A DNA stretch of 64,000 nt from Dolomedes plantarius (GCA_907164885.2 OU015503.1:125289523-125353522); one strand, 5' to 3'; positions 45,268 to 57,823 are shown, counted from the stretch's first letter. Numbers and translations: made by a program. The notes: generated by a model from the letters alone, not told the origin.

Positions 45268-46307
45268 GTAAGTTTTGTTTGCAGTTTGTGAAGTAAATAT
45301 ACCTATCATGTATAATTTATGTCCATGATTTATCGCAAGCAGTAAGTCCTTTTTCTCCTGTTTGAATTGAAAAAAAAAGCATCATTATTACACTTCTTAG
45401 ATTGTAGCTGTTTCCTGAGTTCACTTCACTGTTTGCAAATTAATATATATTATGTGTGTTTGTTTTTAAAATGTTGATCAAATTTTACAAACACAAAAAA
45501 GTAAAATTATATATACTCTGTACTTCTGTACACTGTTTTATAAATTAAAGTATCAAGTATGTATTCCCCCTCACTGAGTAAGGGAAGCATGCAGTTTACA
45601 GATACTATACTATTGTTAATAATACAGTAATATATAATGCAATACGTTTAGTAATTAGATAGCAATAAAGTTATTTACAGTACAATAAAGTATAGTACAG
45701 TATTCTCTTCTATAAATGAACTGAATTTAGTATTATAGCCTGTGGCTGTAAAATCCCTGAAAATGTTACAGCAAATTCACAAATTATAAAATCCTGTAAA
45801 TTAAACCTCTTGAAAGTCGATAATTAAGTGTGGTGGCACTGAAGTTTGGGAATTTTTTCATCTAAATGTATGATGTAGAATTTTTAAATGTTATACTCAG
45901 AAGTTTACTTCTTTTGTTCTTGAAACTTTATCGATAAAATTAATCATCTAATTCTTCTAATAGAGTTCAGTAATGTAACCAAAAAAGAAAATCAGGCCTT
46001 GCATAGAGGGGGAACAAACCTTCAATGCTTTGTTATGGATTTGTAATTTCCTCTCTTTACACCTCTTGCTAAAACTGATAATCGTCAGTTTAATATGCAA
46101 TACTAGATTCATTCTATAATAAAACCAGTTGGGGTTATAACTATTTTAACCGCTGATTCCAAAAATAAGATATGCTTTTTTCTCTCATAAAATAGCTTTA
46201 AATTAATGGAATAATGTCTTTAAAATATTAAATAATGAGGTAATTTATATTTTTATTTTGTAAAGTGAGATCTTTATTATGTCCTTACAAACAACTTTTT
46301 ATTTTAG

Positions 46308-46356
46308 TATCTAGAAATTCTACTTTTATTGATGCTGTGCGAGAATCCCCAGCGAG
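46308..46356 (+). CDS. app: app exon 5 (49 nt, precedes AT-AC intron)
   Basis: Acceptor tattttag. It encodes (L)SRNSTFIDAVRESPA plus AG of a Ser codon, the lumenal/cytosolic link equivalent to '...LKDSPAS' in ZDHHC14. No GT donor follows in a usable position; instead ATATCCTTTT, the minor-spliceosome AT-AC donor, begins at 46357. Confidence 0.88.
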
Positions 46357-47269
46357 ATATCCTTTTTATGAGTGTGAATATATGTTAATGTAAAATGTTT
46401 CCAACATATTATATGTTAGAAATATAAACTTTAAATTTTTTTAAAGGGCATTATAGTTGCATAAAATAGGCAACTTTTAATGAAAAGGTCATATTTTAAA
46501 TTTTGTTATAGCATTGATAATTACATGTAGATGTGCTTTTAACTTGTAATTATTGAAATTTAGTCAATATTATTAACTAAAGGGAAACTTTAAACATTTA
46601 AAACATTATTAAAATGAAGTCTAAGAACTGAATTGCTTTAACAAATTTATGGTCCTTGAGACTTTTCATGTATATACATTTAAGGTACTGTGTTTATAAT
46701 TTTTAGGTCCTATTTCTAACAGTTTTTTTATAAAAAAGTAAATGTTATATTAAAATATTTTCCTTCAATTATTAAGTGCATTTTATTTCTAAAACTACAC
46801 TGCAAAAATTTTTACTGTTTCTCTTCTGATCCGAGCTCAGGTCAAAAACAAATATGCCAATCCTATATTAGTATGTTTCTAGAGGGATCAAGTAACTCAA
46901 TTTCATAAGTTTAATAATTTTTTTTTTGTACCAAGAGATGAACATAAATTTCTGGTGAATGAAACGAGAATGCTTACATTCAGCCTCCCCCCCAACTCCC
47001 CCGCTAAAAATGGTCAGTATAATGCAACTAATAATAACTCATTTAAATATACATAAAATACACCTTGGTTAATTATATATTTCTTCATTAAACATAAATT
47101 ACAGCACAAATTCAATTGAAAAAAATAAGTGTTCACAATAAAATATAAAAAAAGGATCTATTTGCATTATATCGCCTCTATTTTAGACACTAAAATCCCC
47201 TGATATTTCTCAATTACACTGAATACTGCAGGCATAATAAATAAAAGAACAAAAATAAATTGAAATATA

Positions 47270-47930
47270 CAACCAGATTAATTTGTATCCATGCTGCTTC
47301 CAAGCTCACAGTTAAATGCCAAATTCAAACTTAGAACGCAAAATTCAAAAACTGTTGCCACAACATGTTACTACACTAAAGAACGTAAAAAACCATTCAC
47401 GATGCCTATAAATGACGCAAAACACAAGACAAAACTGAATCTGGCAACAACAATCCTAAAAGCAACAAGAACATAAATTCGCAACACCAAAGTAAAAACC
47501 GGCATCCCTAAAAATCCCACCAAACAACCAACAGATTTGGCTAAAAAATCCCCTTTGAAGTTTTGTTGCGTATACTAAATATGTACCCCGCCGCATTTTA
47601 AATCAACCACAACGTTTTAAAAAACTCAAACGTAAAAACGCATAACAAAACCAACATGTAAATCCATCAAACCACATCTAAATTAACTGTTTAAATTAAC
47701 ATAATTTCAAATAAACTGCAAAAAACCTCATTTAGCCTCTCACTTTATATCTCTAACAACCCCAACAGTACGCATATCTCTCAAAAATCTACATCTAATA
47801 GTATCCAAAATACTTCATTAATATTTTGCAACATGGCCACCATATTATATCACGTAAACAAATGCACACAACTAGCCATTCAAACTGGGTTGCCACAAAA
47901 TAACAAAATCTCGCCAAAATCGCATGGTTA
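47270..47930. other. Strand-asymmetric A+C-rich stretch
   Basis: The + strand is rich in A and C and poor in G over about 600 bases (e.g. acaacaatcctaaaagcaac), unlike the surrounding AT-rich intron. It lies directly beside the SINE-like unit at 47931-48112 and may be the body of the same - strand element. No frame is convincing. Confidence 0.55.
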
Positions 47931-48112
47931 CCACACCACACACAAAATTGCCAAACTTGGCAGGGCAGTGCGTCTGACAAAGCTGTACCAACGCAGCGGT
48001 GGATTTGCAGCAACGAGCATCAAACCAGGGATGTTCAGATCACTGACCCACTGCTCTTGCCAACTGGGCCACCGTACCCCAATTGCATTACCTTCATCCT
48101 GTTTAGTGGAAC
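47931..48112 (-). repeat. tRNA-derived SINE-like unit
   Basis: On the - strand: gtggcccagttggcaagagc (A-box-like) and tggtttgatgctcg (B-box-like) about 40 bases on, followed by a T/G-rich tail. Inserted in the AT-AC intron. Not a foldable tRNA gene. Confidence 0.55.
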
Positions 48113-49281
48113 ATGGGTTTAGTGCAGCCATAAATCTGTTTACTGAAGACAGAAAGTGACTACAAATAGCTAATCGCAATGATTTAAAAATGCTGCCAAC
48201 AAAAATTGAGCGAAACATTTATAAATTGACAGCAGCACACAAAGTTCCTCCTTCTAATTAGGATAAGTTTGTATGTTATTTGTAATTTTTACTTTAATAT
48301 TATTCTTTGTTATCGTCTATTTTCTGTGTGTAATGCAACTGGTACTATGGTTGGTTTTAATAAATAATTTTATAATTTCAAGCTTCAAGGTGTCTTATTT
48401 ACCACATCTCTCTACTATATTGGATTTAAGTAGAAATTTTGATATGTAAAAGGATGCAAATTTGTCACTGCATCTTTGTTTGCTTTCGAAGCAAAATTTC
48501 CAAGGGGATGCTGAGTAGTAGTTCTGCTGAAAAGGGGGCAGTAGGCCAAATAAGTTTGGCCTCTGCACTAGAATAAATAATTACATGATTAGAATTGTCT
48601 AGAGCCTTTGATTATACAGTTTTTCAAGTGATGAAAATTCAATTGGCACCTTTTGATATTTATTTTAGTGCTGGTGGGGAATAAATGGTTTATTTCTATA
48701 AAAAAGTCATTTAGTATATATTAATTTTCTTTTATTAATACTAACTGATTTTTGCAAATTTTTTTATATTTTTAATTTTTGCAAATTTTTTGGTATTTTT
48801 AATTGGTGTCTAGTTTTTGTGCCTTAAAACTGATTTCAGTATTTTATGGGCCTAGTGATTTTAAAAATGTGAGTTCTTGCAAAAAATGGATCAAATACAT
48901 ATTGTGCATCTCTGCAATCCTTGATAATCAGTTCAAAAAGAAGTCTGAAAATTAATTCTTTTAAATAAAAAAATGTTATTTATTAGTCGTATAATTATAC
49001 TGGTAAAGATTTTAACCATTATTCACACTTTACTTTTTCTCCTTGTGATCCTTCTTTTTTTTTTCTTCGAAAAATTTTGTATAATCCACGTCTTATTTTT
49101 AATTTTTTTAAATAAAAATCAGATACTCAGCGTGGAAAAAATATTGTCTAATTTTTATTTGTAACTTAAAGTCTAGGATTAATGCCATGTATGTGGTAGC
49201 TAATATAAAAATATAGAATTCTTGTATTTTTATTGTATGTGCTTATAGATAATTTTGTTACATTTCCTTAATTTACTGTAC

Positions 49282-49384
49282 TGTTGTGGAAGGCGTTGTG
49301 TGCTTTTTCTGTGTGTGGTCAATTTTGGGACTAGCTGGATTCCACACGTATTTAACAACATCTAACCAAACAACCAATGAAGAT
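49282..49384 (+). CDS. app: app exon 6 (TM4, TTxE motif)
   Basis: Follows the AC acceptor; donor GTAAGT. It encodes [20 protein letters not shown], the fourth membrane helix, then [14 protein letters not shown], with the TTxE motif conserved in DHHC enzymes. Ends phase 0. Confidence 0.95.
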
Positions 49385-49466
49385 GTAAGTGCTCTTTTGT
49401 AAATTTGAACCTGTTTTTAGTTGTTATTTAAGAATTGAATAACAATTTCATTGTAATAATACTTTA

Positions 49467-50972
49467 CAGTAAGTCCTCAACTTACGCAGTTAATTCGCTC
49501 CCATGTATGTAAAATGTGCATAAGTCAAAATGTACCAGGTTAGGCTTTTGCGTGTATCAGTGTATAACTTATAGGTATGCATTTGTGTTAGAGATCTTCA
49601 ATCATGTTAGGAATATAACTAAAAAACTTTTTTAAAAAATCTTTTTTTACTTACTTTCCTTCCCTACCGTTTCATCCCCGCTGTCGAAGTTCTAATATAA
49701 CGCGATATAACGTGAACAAACTTTCCCGGTTAACATATACGTGCGTCATTCCCACGATTCATTCTCCCATTTTTAGTTTTTTTAAAATTCTCTCAATAAT
49801 CTAACTCTTAAAATAAATATTTACCTTAAATAACAAAGTTAAATTGAATATATATCGCATCTTGTGAATTGAATTGAAATTTAATTTTTATCGCGCCATA
49901 TTATCTTTTGAATTATATGCAAATTCTGTGTATATAAATACACCGTCAAAGACATACCCAGCCTGTGATTGGACAATAGAACCTATGGTCAGGATATAAG
50001 GAAAGAAGACTTTCTGAACTGTTAGTTAGGTCTGCTTCTCCCGTTTGACCAATAAAGTTCCATTCCTGCCATAGTACGAGTTATAACAGAGGAATTCGCC
50101 GTGCGGTGTGCAAGTTAAGACTTCCATGTTTCCCGAGATGTAGTTTTTAAGGGAGGAATCATCAGCTACTCAACCAATGACTGCTGCAGACCTGGCAAGT
50201 TAAAATCTGCCTACGATGCCTCCATTAATATGACCGGGGATGGACGTAAAATGTCTTAAATATCTTCTTTGTTAAAAATTTAAAAGAACATTAAACGTTT
50301 ATAACGTTCTTAACTCCCTGCACATACTTCAGGTAGTTTTTTTTTATATTTTTTCTTAAACTATATAGAGTTCTTCTGTGTTATTTTACTCATTTTTAAA
50401 TTTTTATTCTGGAATCTTTTCAATGATTCCCAACAAATCCAAATAATCAATGATTTCTCTGTTGTTTCAATTAAAATATCTCTTTTCTTTGAAATTATCG
50501 TCGATTGCATAGGAACAGATTTCTTCACGTGTTGCATAGTCTGATCTTTATCCTTTATCACAGTTATAGCGGTCGATTCATTCATAATGTATACATACTC
50601 AATATCTACACTCTTATTACCTTATTCATGTTGTTTAATAATTTCAAATTTAGTTTCCATAGTAATTATGCATCTCTTTTTACATCTGGTTTTGGTCTGT
50701 TCCTTTCTACGTTTTTCAGACATGTTTTTTATGGGTTTTATGTAGGAATTTGTATCGAAAACCAACTTGAGTACTGCGTGCTAAACACACGACCGTTCTG
50801 TGTCAACTGACACCACTATTGGTGCCACACACACATGCAGGGCTACCACTTATTCGTACTGGCAATGTCGCTTAACTGTAAACACGCAAAATGACTGACG
50901 GCTACGAATTTATAAAAGAAAAAATTGAAACAACCGCATATTTACAAATCCACCTAACTTGAGGACTTACTG
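49467..50972 (-). mobile_element. Tigger-like element in app intron 6
   Basis: 1506 bp. Left end CAGTAAGTCCTCAACTTACG, right end taacttgaggacttactg. TA lies at 49465-49466 and 50973-50974. It carries a transposase fragment on the - strand. Confidence 0.92.
50361..50585 (-). pseudogene. Tigger transposase fragment
   Basis: 74 codons on the - strand: NESTAITVIKDKDQTMQHVK then PMQSTIISKKRDILIETTEK and SLIIWI. This matches the N-terminal DNA-binding region of Tigger proteins between the two HTH motifs (NES-I--I-K--- ... KKR--I-E--EK-L--W). The remainder is too decayed to read. Confidence 0.75.
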
Positions 50973-51139
50973 TATGTATATCAATAAAAACATTCAAAAT
51001 TTATGGGTTTTTGTACTTAAACCCACTAAATGTTATACAATATTTATTTAGGAAATTTTATTTTAGTTTCAGATATTTGATTAATTTTGTGTGCCAGAAT
51101 ATTTTTATTAATGTTATGCTATGTTTTTATGTTTTCCAG

Positions 51140-51249
51140 ATAAAAGGTTCATTTTCCACAAAACGTGGCCAAGATGTGTTCAATCCATATAATAGTGGAT
51201 CACTTTTACTAAATTGTTGTTCTGTAATATGTGGGCCAAATTACCCAAG
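51140..51249 (+). CDS. app: app exon 7 (PaCCT region)
   Basis: Acceptor gttttccag, donor GTATGA. It encodes IKGSFSTKRGQDVFNPYNSG then SLLLNCCSVICGPNYP, the palmitoyltransferase conserved C-terminal region with its NPY and CC residues. Ends phase 2. Confidence 0.95.
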
Positions 51250-51563
51250 GTATGACTAAACCTTTTTAGTACTTCCAAACTTTCAAATGTGTCTTAAGAA
51301 TGTATTTATTCAAATTTCTTTTCCAAGTGCAATAAGTATTTTTTTTCCACGTTTCGTCCATTAAAATCAGCAAATGAGAACATGATACTGCATATTATAT
51401 TTGCTTTAACCCTGAAGTCTTTAATTAGAAGTCTAATAAGGCTACTTGGCTAGAATGAATAGTCGGTTAAAAAAAAATTACGATGCCTTTTCACCCTGAG
51501 GATTTGACTTATCCTATTACCGGGACAAAGGACATTTACTGCTGCAAACACAAAATATATAAG

Positions 51564-51695
51564 TACTAGCTGAATACCCGTGTGTCGCTATGGAGTATAT
51601 TCAAATTAAATACAACGGTCAATGTATGCAATTAATGCAAAAAAATATATATATTTATGATAAATACAACGGTCAATGTATGCATATAATGCTAA

Positions 51696-51768
<73 letters not shown>

Positions 51769-52358
51769 ATTACGGATATTTTTATAGACAAAATAATGTA
51801 GAAGAAAATATGCAAATTAAATACAATGGTCAATGTATGCAATTAAATTCTTAAAAAACTTCCATCTCAATGAGTCTAGTGGTTAAATTTTATCTTTTAC
51901 TGCATTTTAATATTATTTTGTCAATTTATTTCGTTGTTATGCATGTGACGCAACTTTAATTTAAAGTATCCCAAAAAGAAGTGATGCCACGTGATCAGCT
52001 TTTAATAAATTAAATTCTAAAAATGAATCTTTAAAAATTCATTAAAATTCTGAAAATGGAGGTGAAGATTCGAAAAAGATTAAATTTTAAAGGAATTTTT
52101 ATGGATCTTTCTCGCGATATAAATTTTATAACCCTCAGATTATTATTTTAAATGCAAACTTTAAAGAATGTTACAAAAACAGCTTAAAAATTTAATTTTA
52201 AAAAATGTAAGAGGAATTTTTCAAAAATCTTTCTTAGTGCACTACACTATAAGAAGAATCGCCATGCAACATTTCAACCCTTTAGGTCCAGCGGTTTGGT
52301 CTGTGCATTATCTGTCAGTTAGGCAGTTACGGAACTGTTTTTTATAAATATATAGATT
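51564..52358 (+). repeat. 'CTAGCTGAATACCCG' dispersed family, full copy
   Basis: Starts tactagctgaatacccgtgt and ends near ttacggaactgttttttata. It contains a (TA)n run (about 51697-51764) and the signature 'tttaggtccagcggtttgg' near 52284. About 0.8 kb, no coding capacity; the open frame on the - strand across the TA run is an artefact. Confidence 0.85.
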
Positions 52359-52437
52359 ATAAAAATAATTATATGTTTTGTTTTTATAAAAATGATTTTA
52401 AATAGTATTTTATATTGTTTTTTGTTTCCTTCTTTAG

Positions 52438-52525
52438 TCTCATAGATAGAAGAGGAATATTCACTGAAGAAGGTCAGCTCAGTCAACGTTATCATTATGG
52501 AACTGTAAAAGGAGCTCAGTCCAAA
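52438..52525 (+). CDS. app: app exon 8
   Basis: Acceptor cttctttag, donor GTATTG (weaker). The split codon AG|T gives SLIDRRG, conserved in the family, then IFTEEGQLSQRYHYGTVKGA QSK. Ends phase 0. Only about 80 bases separate it from the dispersed repeat at 51564-52358. Confidence 0.88.
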
Positions 52526-54322
52526 GTATTGTTTGTTATATTTTTTGCACTTGTTTAGAATAGATAACTCAGGCTGTTGAGACTGTAAATGCAAAATAGT
52601 CGTAAAAGCATTTATGGAGTAATATATATATGACTACATAGCCCTCCATAATAGATATGGCAAATTATTTTTAAAAAGCTTTGATTGCAATTGAAACATG
52701 ATTTATTTGATCAAGTGTATTTCTGTTTCTTGTTCTGATTATTAAAATTATTTTAAATTTTATGTGAATAATATGTAATAGTGGAGGGAAGCATAGATGG
52801 GAGAGTTTATATAATGAGACTTGCTTAATAACAGGGGGACAGAATTACACCCAAGTTAAATATGAAATTCTACATGCAAAATGTTCCAATATGAGGTAAG
52901 CATAATATCTAAAAATTAAAATTTCCTCTCCTGTGGTCTGTAGAGAAAACTTTTCTCTTTATATGATGCCTTGAGAGAGAACATCTTCTCTTCAGATTGC
53001 TCATTTTAGAACTAGTTTTGTAGTTTAGTCACCTTGGACTTAATTATATAGTTGACCCTGCAAGAATGAAGGGAAAAAAAAATATTGTGGGATAAAATAT
53101 AATTTATATTGATAAAAAATAATGTATATTGCTAATAATTATGCTTCCTTTATAGACTTGTTTATAACAAATTTCGATCTATTACCTGAACTATGAAAGA
53201 GAAAAGGACTGTTTAATCTTAACTAAGCAATTTTGAACGTTAAGTACAGTTTTATCAGTTGAAAGTAGAGGAAGCATGCCAGATTAATTGGTTGACAATG
53301 GACCTTAAATCTGAAATGAATGAATCTACAAGAGGGGATCATATTTTGTCTAAAATAATTTAGATATGAAAATTGAGAGCAAATATAAAAAATGCTTATT
53401 TTTAAAGTAAAGATTATTACTCAATTTTTTAAATGGCTGAGCAGGCTTATATGTTGTTTGTTTGTATGTATGTATCTATATGTAAAGAAAAACTGGTAAT
53501 TTTCCAAGGTGACAAAAAGAGTTTATCCAGCTCCATAAATCACTAATTTAATTTATTGCAAATTATTGGCCTTTGGCTAAGCTCTTAAATACGAGGAAAG
53601 CTGTTTTGCAATTATTCCAAGATGGAGATTAAGCAATATATATTAACATTTGAATTCCTTATATAAATATTATAGACTAAGCGTAAGGGTTTAGATAAGT
53701 CATAAGTGTTCTCTAAGTCTGTAGCATGATATATGTAACACATGCAGGTTCTTTTTAGATAGCTGAGTGCATGGATATAAAATTAAGACTGTTAGGAAGA
53801 AGCACTGAAAAGAAAAGAGATCTGACCACTTCAGAAAAATGCATAGCTATAAATGTACTAATTTATTTTTAAAACATTTTTATTATTCCATTTTTTTGAT
53901 CCCATGTCAGTTTGTGTTATGTTCATATTTTATATATTGAAATATTTTATTTACTATTGATGCTGGAATTAGTTAGATTCATCCCATGCTAGTAAATCAG
54001 TTTTAATATTAGCATTTTTACATAAAAGTAACTGAAAGCAATTGTTCTCTAATAACACTTCACAATATTCCATGACAATACTAAATGTGGTATTGAATGT
54101 GAAAGGAATTTGTTCTCTGTACTCAATCAAAAGGATTTATGTAAGGGTAGATAAATGCTATCAAAATAAATGAAATCTTTTATGTATTACAAGGGATTAT
54201 TAAATAGGGTTTTATTTCAGTTATAATACTATTCAGTTAACTTAAAATGTTCTGGCTTATTGACTGAACTCAAAAAAGTGGCCTGATCATTTTAATTTAA
54301 GTGGTCCTGTTTTCCCTTAGAA

Positions 54323-55095
54323 CAGTGATTCTTAACCACTGTACCATGGCACTTTTGTGTGCCACGAGATTCATGAATTGTGCCACCACTGCGAATACCC
54401 TTACATAAGTGACGTAGTTCAATCCGTTCTACCTTCCTAGTAGGGACTGGCTGAACCAATGTGCATGACTATTACAATTCTGGACTGGTAACTGGTAACT
54501 CTGGACTTTTAAATCTGGATCACGAAATGAGAGTAGTATTTTCATTTTTACTCCCAAATAGAAATGAAGTTATTAAAAAAAAAAAAAAAAAAAAAACTCA
54601 AATTTTGCATTAAATGTAATTTGTAGTAATATAAAAATTTTGTTTGCTTTGTAATGCAATTTCATTTTATATTTCAATGAAAATTATTTCTTGCTACTTT
54701 TACAAGATATGTTATAGATACATCAATCAATTGTCCAAGTAAAATTCTTTTAAATTTATCTTAATGTTGGTGTGCTGCCAAATTTTAACATAGGATTACT
54801 GCCAAATTTTAACATAGGATACAGACAAACCCAGTCTGTATTGCTTCAGTAAACAGTTAAAGAGAAGAGTACCAAAATGCGTTAAAATTTTTATATACAT
54901 ATATGTATATATATACATACGTAGATATATATAGATACATATATACATAATACATACGCACATACAAAAGAGGTAAGCAATGATAAGTAATCCTATGTTA
55001 ATAATCCGCGATAGTTTTGTTAGAAGAGACTACTTGAAAAATTTTTTTAATTATTAGAAGTGTACTGTGATGGAAAAAAAGGTTAAGAATCACTG
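54323..55095. mobile_element. hAT-type MITE with perfect 8-bp duplication
   Basis: Left end CAGTGATTCTTAACC and right end ggttaagaatcactg are perfect 15-bp inverted repeats. CCTTAGAA is duplicated exactly at 54315-54322 and 55096-55103. Inside are poly-A (54575-54596) and a later repeat at about 54800-55040. Confidence 0.95.
54800..55040. repeat. Dispersed repeat related to 60785-60990 and 606-720
   Basis: Shares 'aacccagtctgtat', 'taaacagttaaa', 'gtaccaaaatgcgttaaaat', a TATACA microsatellite and 'gataagtaatcctatgttaa' with 60785-60990. The first part occurs inverted at 606-720. Confidence 0.75.
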
Positions 55096-55112
55096 CCTTA
55101 GAACCATGATAT

Positions 55113-56421
55113 AGAGTGGCATATAAGTGCTTGTCATTAATTGGTTCCAGAGGGCACAATGAGTACTGAACAAGTTTTTCCCATAAGAAGTAACGTAAAT
55201 TGAATTCATTCTTTCCTGAAAACCAGCCATTTAACATTTTACTGGGCAATTTATAAATGGATGAGGTTGTTTTTTGATACAAAATTTTTGAACTTGATAG
55301 ACATAATTTAAAACAATAATTGGATAAAGTAAAATAAAACTTATCTTCACTCAACCTGAACTGAAAGGAAATACTGGCCTCATGGGATAGTGGCAAAGTA
55401 GAGGACGAGAGGGGTTATTGCTCGGAAGGGGAGTCTCCTTCCCATAAAACACCAGGTGCTTGCATGGGGATTCTTTCTCTTAACATCACCGATCCCTGTT
55501 GTAGACTCAGATTGAGGGAGTTTCACTACTGACTTAAGAAAAGCCTGCTTCTGCTTATGTTTCAAAGTGTTTCTGTAGTGAGACATTCTTTGATCATTAA
55601 CCCTCCATCAGGCATGCCAATTTTTGGAACACCAGCAGGCGCGCATAGCACAAAGTGCAACATCCCTTTCAACCTTGATTATTCCTTTTGTAATAAACTT
55701 TTTTTTTTCAAATTGAAAATAATAATTCTGCATTTTATGACAAGATATAAAATGTTGATAATATTGAGATATATTTATAATTAAAGGACAAAGAATGCAG
55801 ATACAGTCGCCTTATTTCAAAACTGTCCAGTTTATTGGATCTGAGGACAACTTGTGAATGGATTCCTGTTATGTCCAAAAACCTAAAAAAACAATGAGAT
55901 TGTCCATCTTCATGAATTGTGGGATACCGTGTAATAGCTGCACATTGGATCGAGTACATCGACTCCTACTTTTGTCGTATTGTAATCCAGTGTAACTGCT
56001 GGTTTACCACGGTTAAATAATGACTACCAATGAATGGAAAGGAATACGAGGGTCAGAAAATCAGACCTGCATTAGAAAGGGTGTAGCTATAAATAGACAC
56101 TGTTTAGAACATTCAAACCTTAGATATAAAAACAAATCATTCAAAATTACAAAAATGTTACATTTTGTACCCGGGCGTGCCCACTGAAGGCTTAAACAAG
56201 TCTACATTTCAGCTTGCTAGAGCTTTGTCACGGTGATACTTTTGATCAAATTTTTGTAACTAAGCCTATTTCGGTCTTTTTTTTTTGTCTCGAGAGACAG
56301 GATGTGGCAGTGTCTTCTTGTCTTATACATGTTTTAGCATGTGTGATGAGTACCGAGCAAACATTGAGTACTGAAGCATTTTTTTAAAGTTTGAAATGCG
56401 ACAAGTACCGAGGTAGGACTG
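55113..56421. mobile_element. Tigger-like element, worn copy
   Basis: The right end complements CAGTCCTACCTCGGTACTTG and is followed by TA. The left end (gagtggcatataagtgcttg) is a mutated form of the same terminus. It shares internal segments with 58490-61031 (for example 'gatccct--tgtagactcag' and 'tatgtttcaaa-tgt'). Confidence 0.75.
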
Positions 56422-56580
56422 TATATCACTGTATACCTGCTGTAGCACCTTGGTTGATTGTTATTAAATATATTAGACTGATGCAGGGAGTGTGGGAAAA
56501 TTAGTGGTAAAGGAATAGAAAATGCTTTCTATTTGTATATTTTCTGTGTAACCTAAATGACAATACTAAACCTATTTTAG

Positions 56581-56746
56581 CAGAATGTTGTCTCTACAAT
56601 GCCCAGTACTGTTGTCACAACTGAACAGAAAGCTACTCAGAGTGTTGCAACCAGTGCCTACACGCCGAAAAGCTCAGTCCATTCTGCCAATGGAAGCTAT
56701 AGGGGAGTTATGAGAGAAAGTTCCTATCAAAATCCTGGGCCTCATG
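56581..56746 (+). CDS. app: app exon 9 (C-terminal tail, partial)
   Basis: Acceptor ctattttagcag is a tandem NAGNAG site: the exon may start at CAG 56581 or AAT 56584, adding or omitting one Gln. Donor GTAATT. It encodes NVVSTMPSTVVTTEQKATQS, then Ser/Thr-rich tail ending SSYQNPGPH. Ends phase 1, so at least one more exon is needed. Within an alternative reading the frame at 56599 reaches a stop inside the intron. Confidence 0.8.
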
Positions 56747-57778
56747 GTAATTTGCATTCTTTTAATATTTTATTCAATCTCAGAATACACTTAATATAAT
56801 CTGTTAAGTTTTTCTAGTTATTCATGAAGGTTATACTATGTGTTTAAATCACATTTTAAATTGTTTATTATTTATTTATTGATCCACAAATATATTCTGT
56901 CAGTTTTTTTAAAAAAGATATGTGTTGATTTTTTGTAGGTTTTGTTTTTGTTGTATGTTTTATTTTTAAATTTTAATTTTATTTTATAATAGCTGCCTGT
57001 CTCTGTTGTTCTAACTGCAAAATATTTTTCAAAAAATTACCTCATTTTTCTCAGACTATATGGTAACTTTTTAAGTTATAAGTAACATCTAAATGTATAT
57101 TTATATACACTTACGTGTAATTCTGTATAAAAATATCCATATATACTTGTGTTATGGAAGTACATATATATATATATATATATATATAAGAGATACGTTT
57201 ATTACTTTTACCAACATTTCTCTGTGTAGTATTCTTGATAAACTTTATTACTAATATTTATGTTCTATATATCTATATGGAAGAAAGTGCAAGAAATCAT
57301 CAATACACAACTATTGTTTGGGAATTTCTTAAGACAGTATATACATTATATATAATGATATATCAAAGCATTTTCTTATAATACTTGTTACTTTCGATAA
57401 TTTAAAAAAATATTAAATGAGGGAAATTTTGATTTAATCCTAATATCAAATATTTGTAAATAAATTTGTATGTAATATGTTGAATATATAATTTCATGTT
57501 CTTTTTAAGAACTTGATTGTTGTCCTATTTAATATTATATTTTTATGTTGAAAAGTCCTTAAATTTTGTTTATAAAGATAGGGCCAGATCAGTCCCCATG
57601 TGGGATAAGCAAAATATTCTACCTTTAGTCTACTGTGTATCCTCACTTTCATAAGAAACTGTATTGATTATTGCCTTAAGGTCTTTATTTTAAGTTAAAA
57701 CTACTTTACTTTGCATATTACTGTAGTGATTTTCCTGAGAAACTACTACCTGGAAAAAGTTTTAAAAGGACAAGAAAA

Positions 57779-57779
<1 letters not shown>

Positions 57780-57822
<43 letters not shown>
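57780..57822. repeat. (TA)n microsatellite
   Basis: About 20 uninterrupted TA units. Similar shorter runs are at 57163-57188 and 63456-63470. Confidence 0.95.

Positions 57823-57823
<1 letters not shown>

Larger units (their letters stand above)
46357..49281 (+). other. app: U12-type AT-AC intron of app
   Basis: Donor ATATCCTTTT at 46357-46366 is a perfect U12 AT-AC consensus. The branch-site match TTCCTTAAT lies at 49264-49272, and the intron ends in AC at 49280-49281, 10 bases on. This removal joins AG to T and gives [18 protein letters not shown], matching the family without gap. GT-AG alternatives meet an in-frame TAA upstream of the next exon or would delete conserved residues. The intron also holds an A+C-rich stretch and a SINE. 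Confidence 0.92.
39102..56746 (+). other. app: DHHC palmitoyltransferase gene, ZDHHC9/14/18 class (locus)
   Basis: Nine exons (39102-39322, 41106-41266, 43904-44062, 45130-45267, 46308-46356, 49282-49384, 51140-51249, 52438-52525, 56581-56746) join in phase for 398 codons. The product is a four-pass membrane enzyme that transfers palmitate from CoA to protein cysteines through a Cys-bound intermediate, acting in Golgi or plasma membranes. Order: N-terminal FPGRNKFFCGGRIM; TM1 about 53-73; TM2 84-102; DPG 108-110; zinc-binding Cys-rich domain 158-205 with DHHC at 184-187; TM3 202-226; TM4 244-266; TTxE 273-276. The match to ZDHHC14/18 is close throughout. In Drosophila the orthologue approximated acts in Fat/Dachs growth signalling. 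The low-complexity C-terminal tail continues past 56746. Confidence 0.95.

Noticed and set aside
46370..46375. GT donor (ATGA|GTGTGA) for app exon 5
   Set aside because: It would add RYPFY residues absent from the family, and no AG acceptor gives the conserved start of exon 6.
51606..51842. 78-codon frame on the - strand with long IYIY run
   Set aside because: Translation of a TA microsatellite inside a dispersed repeat.
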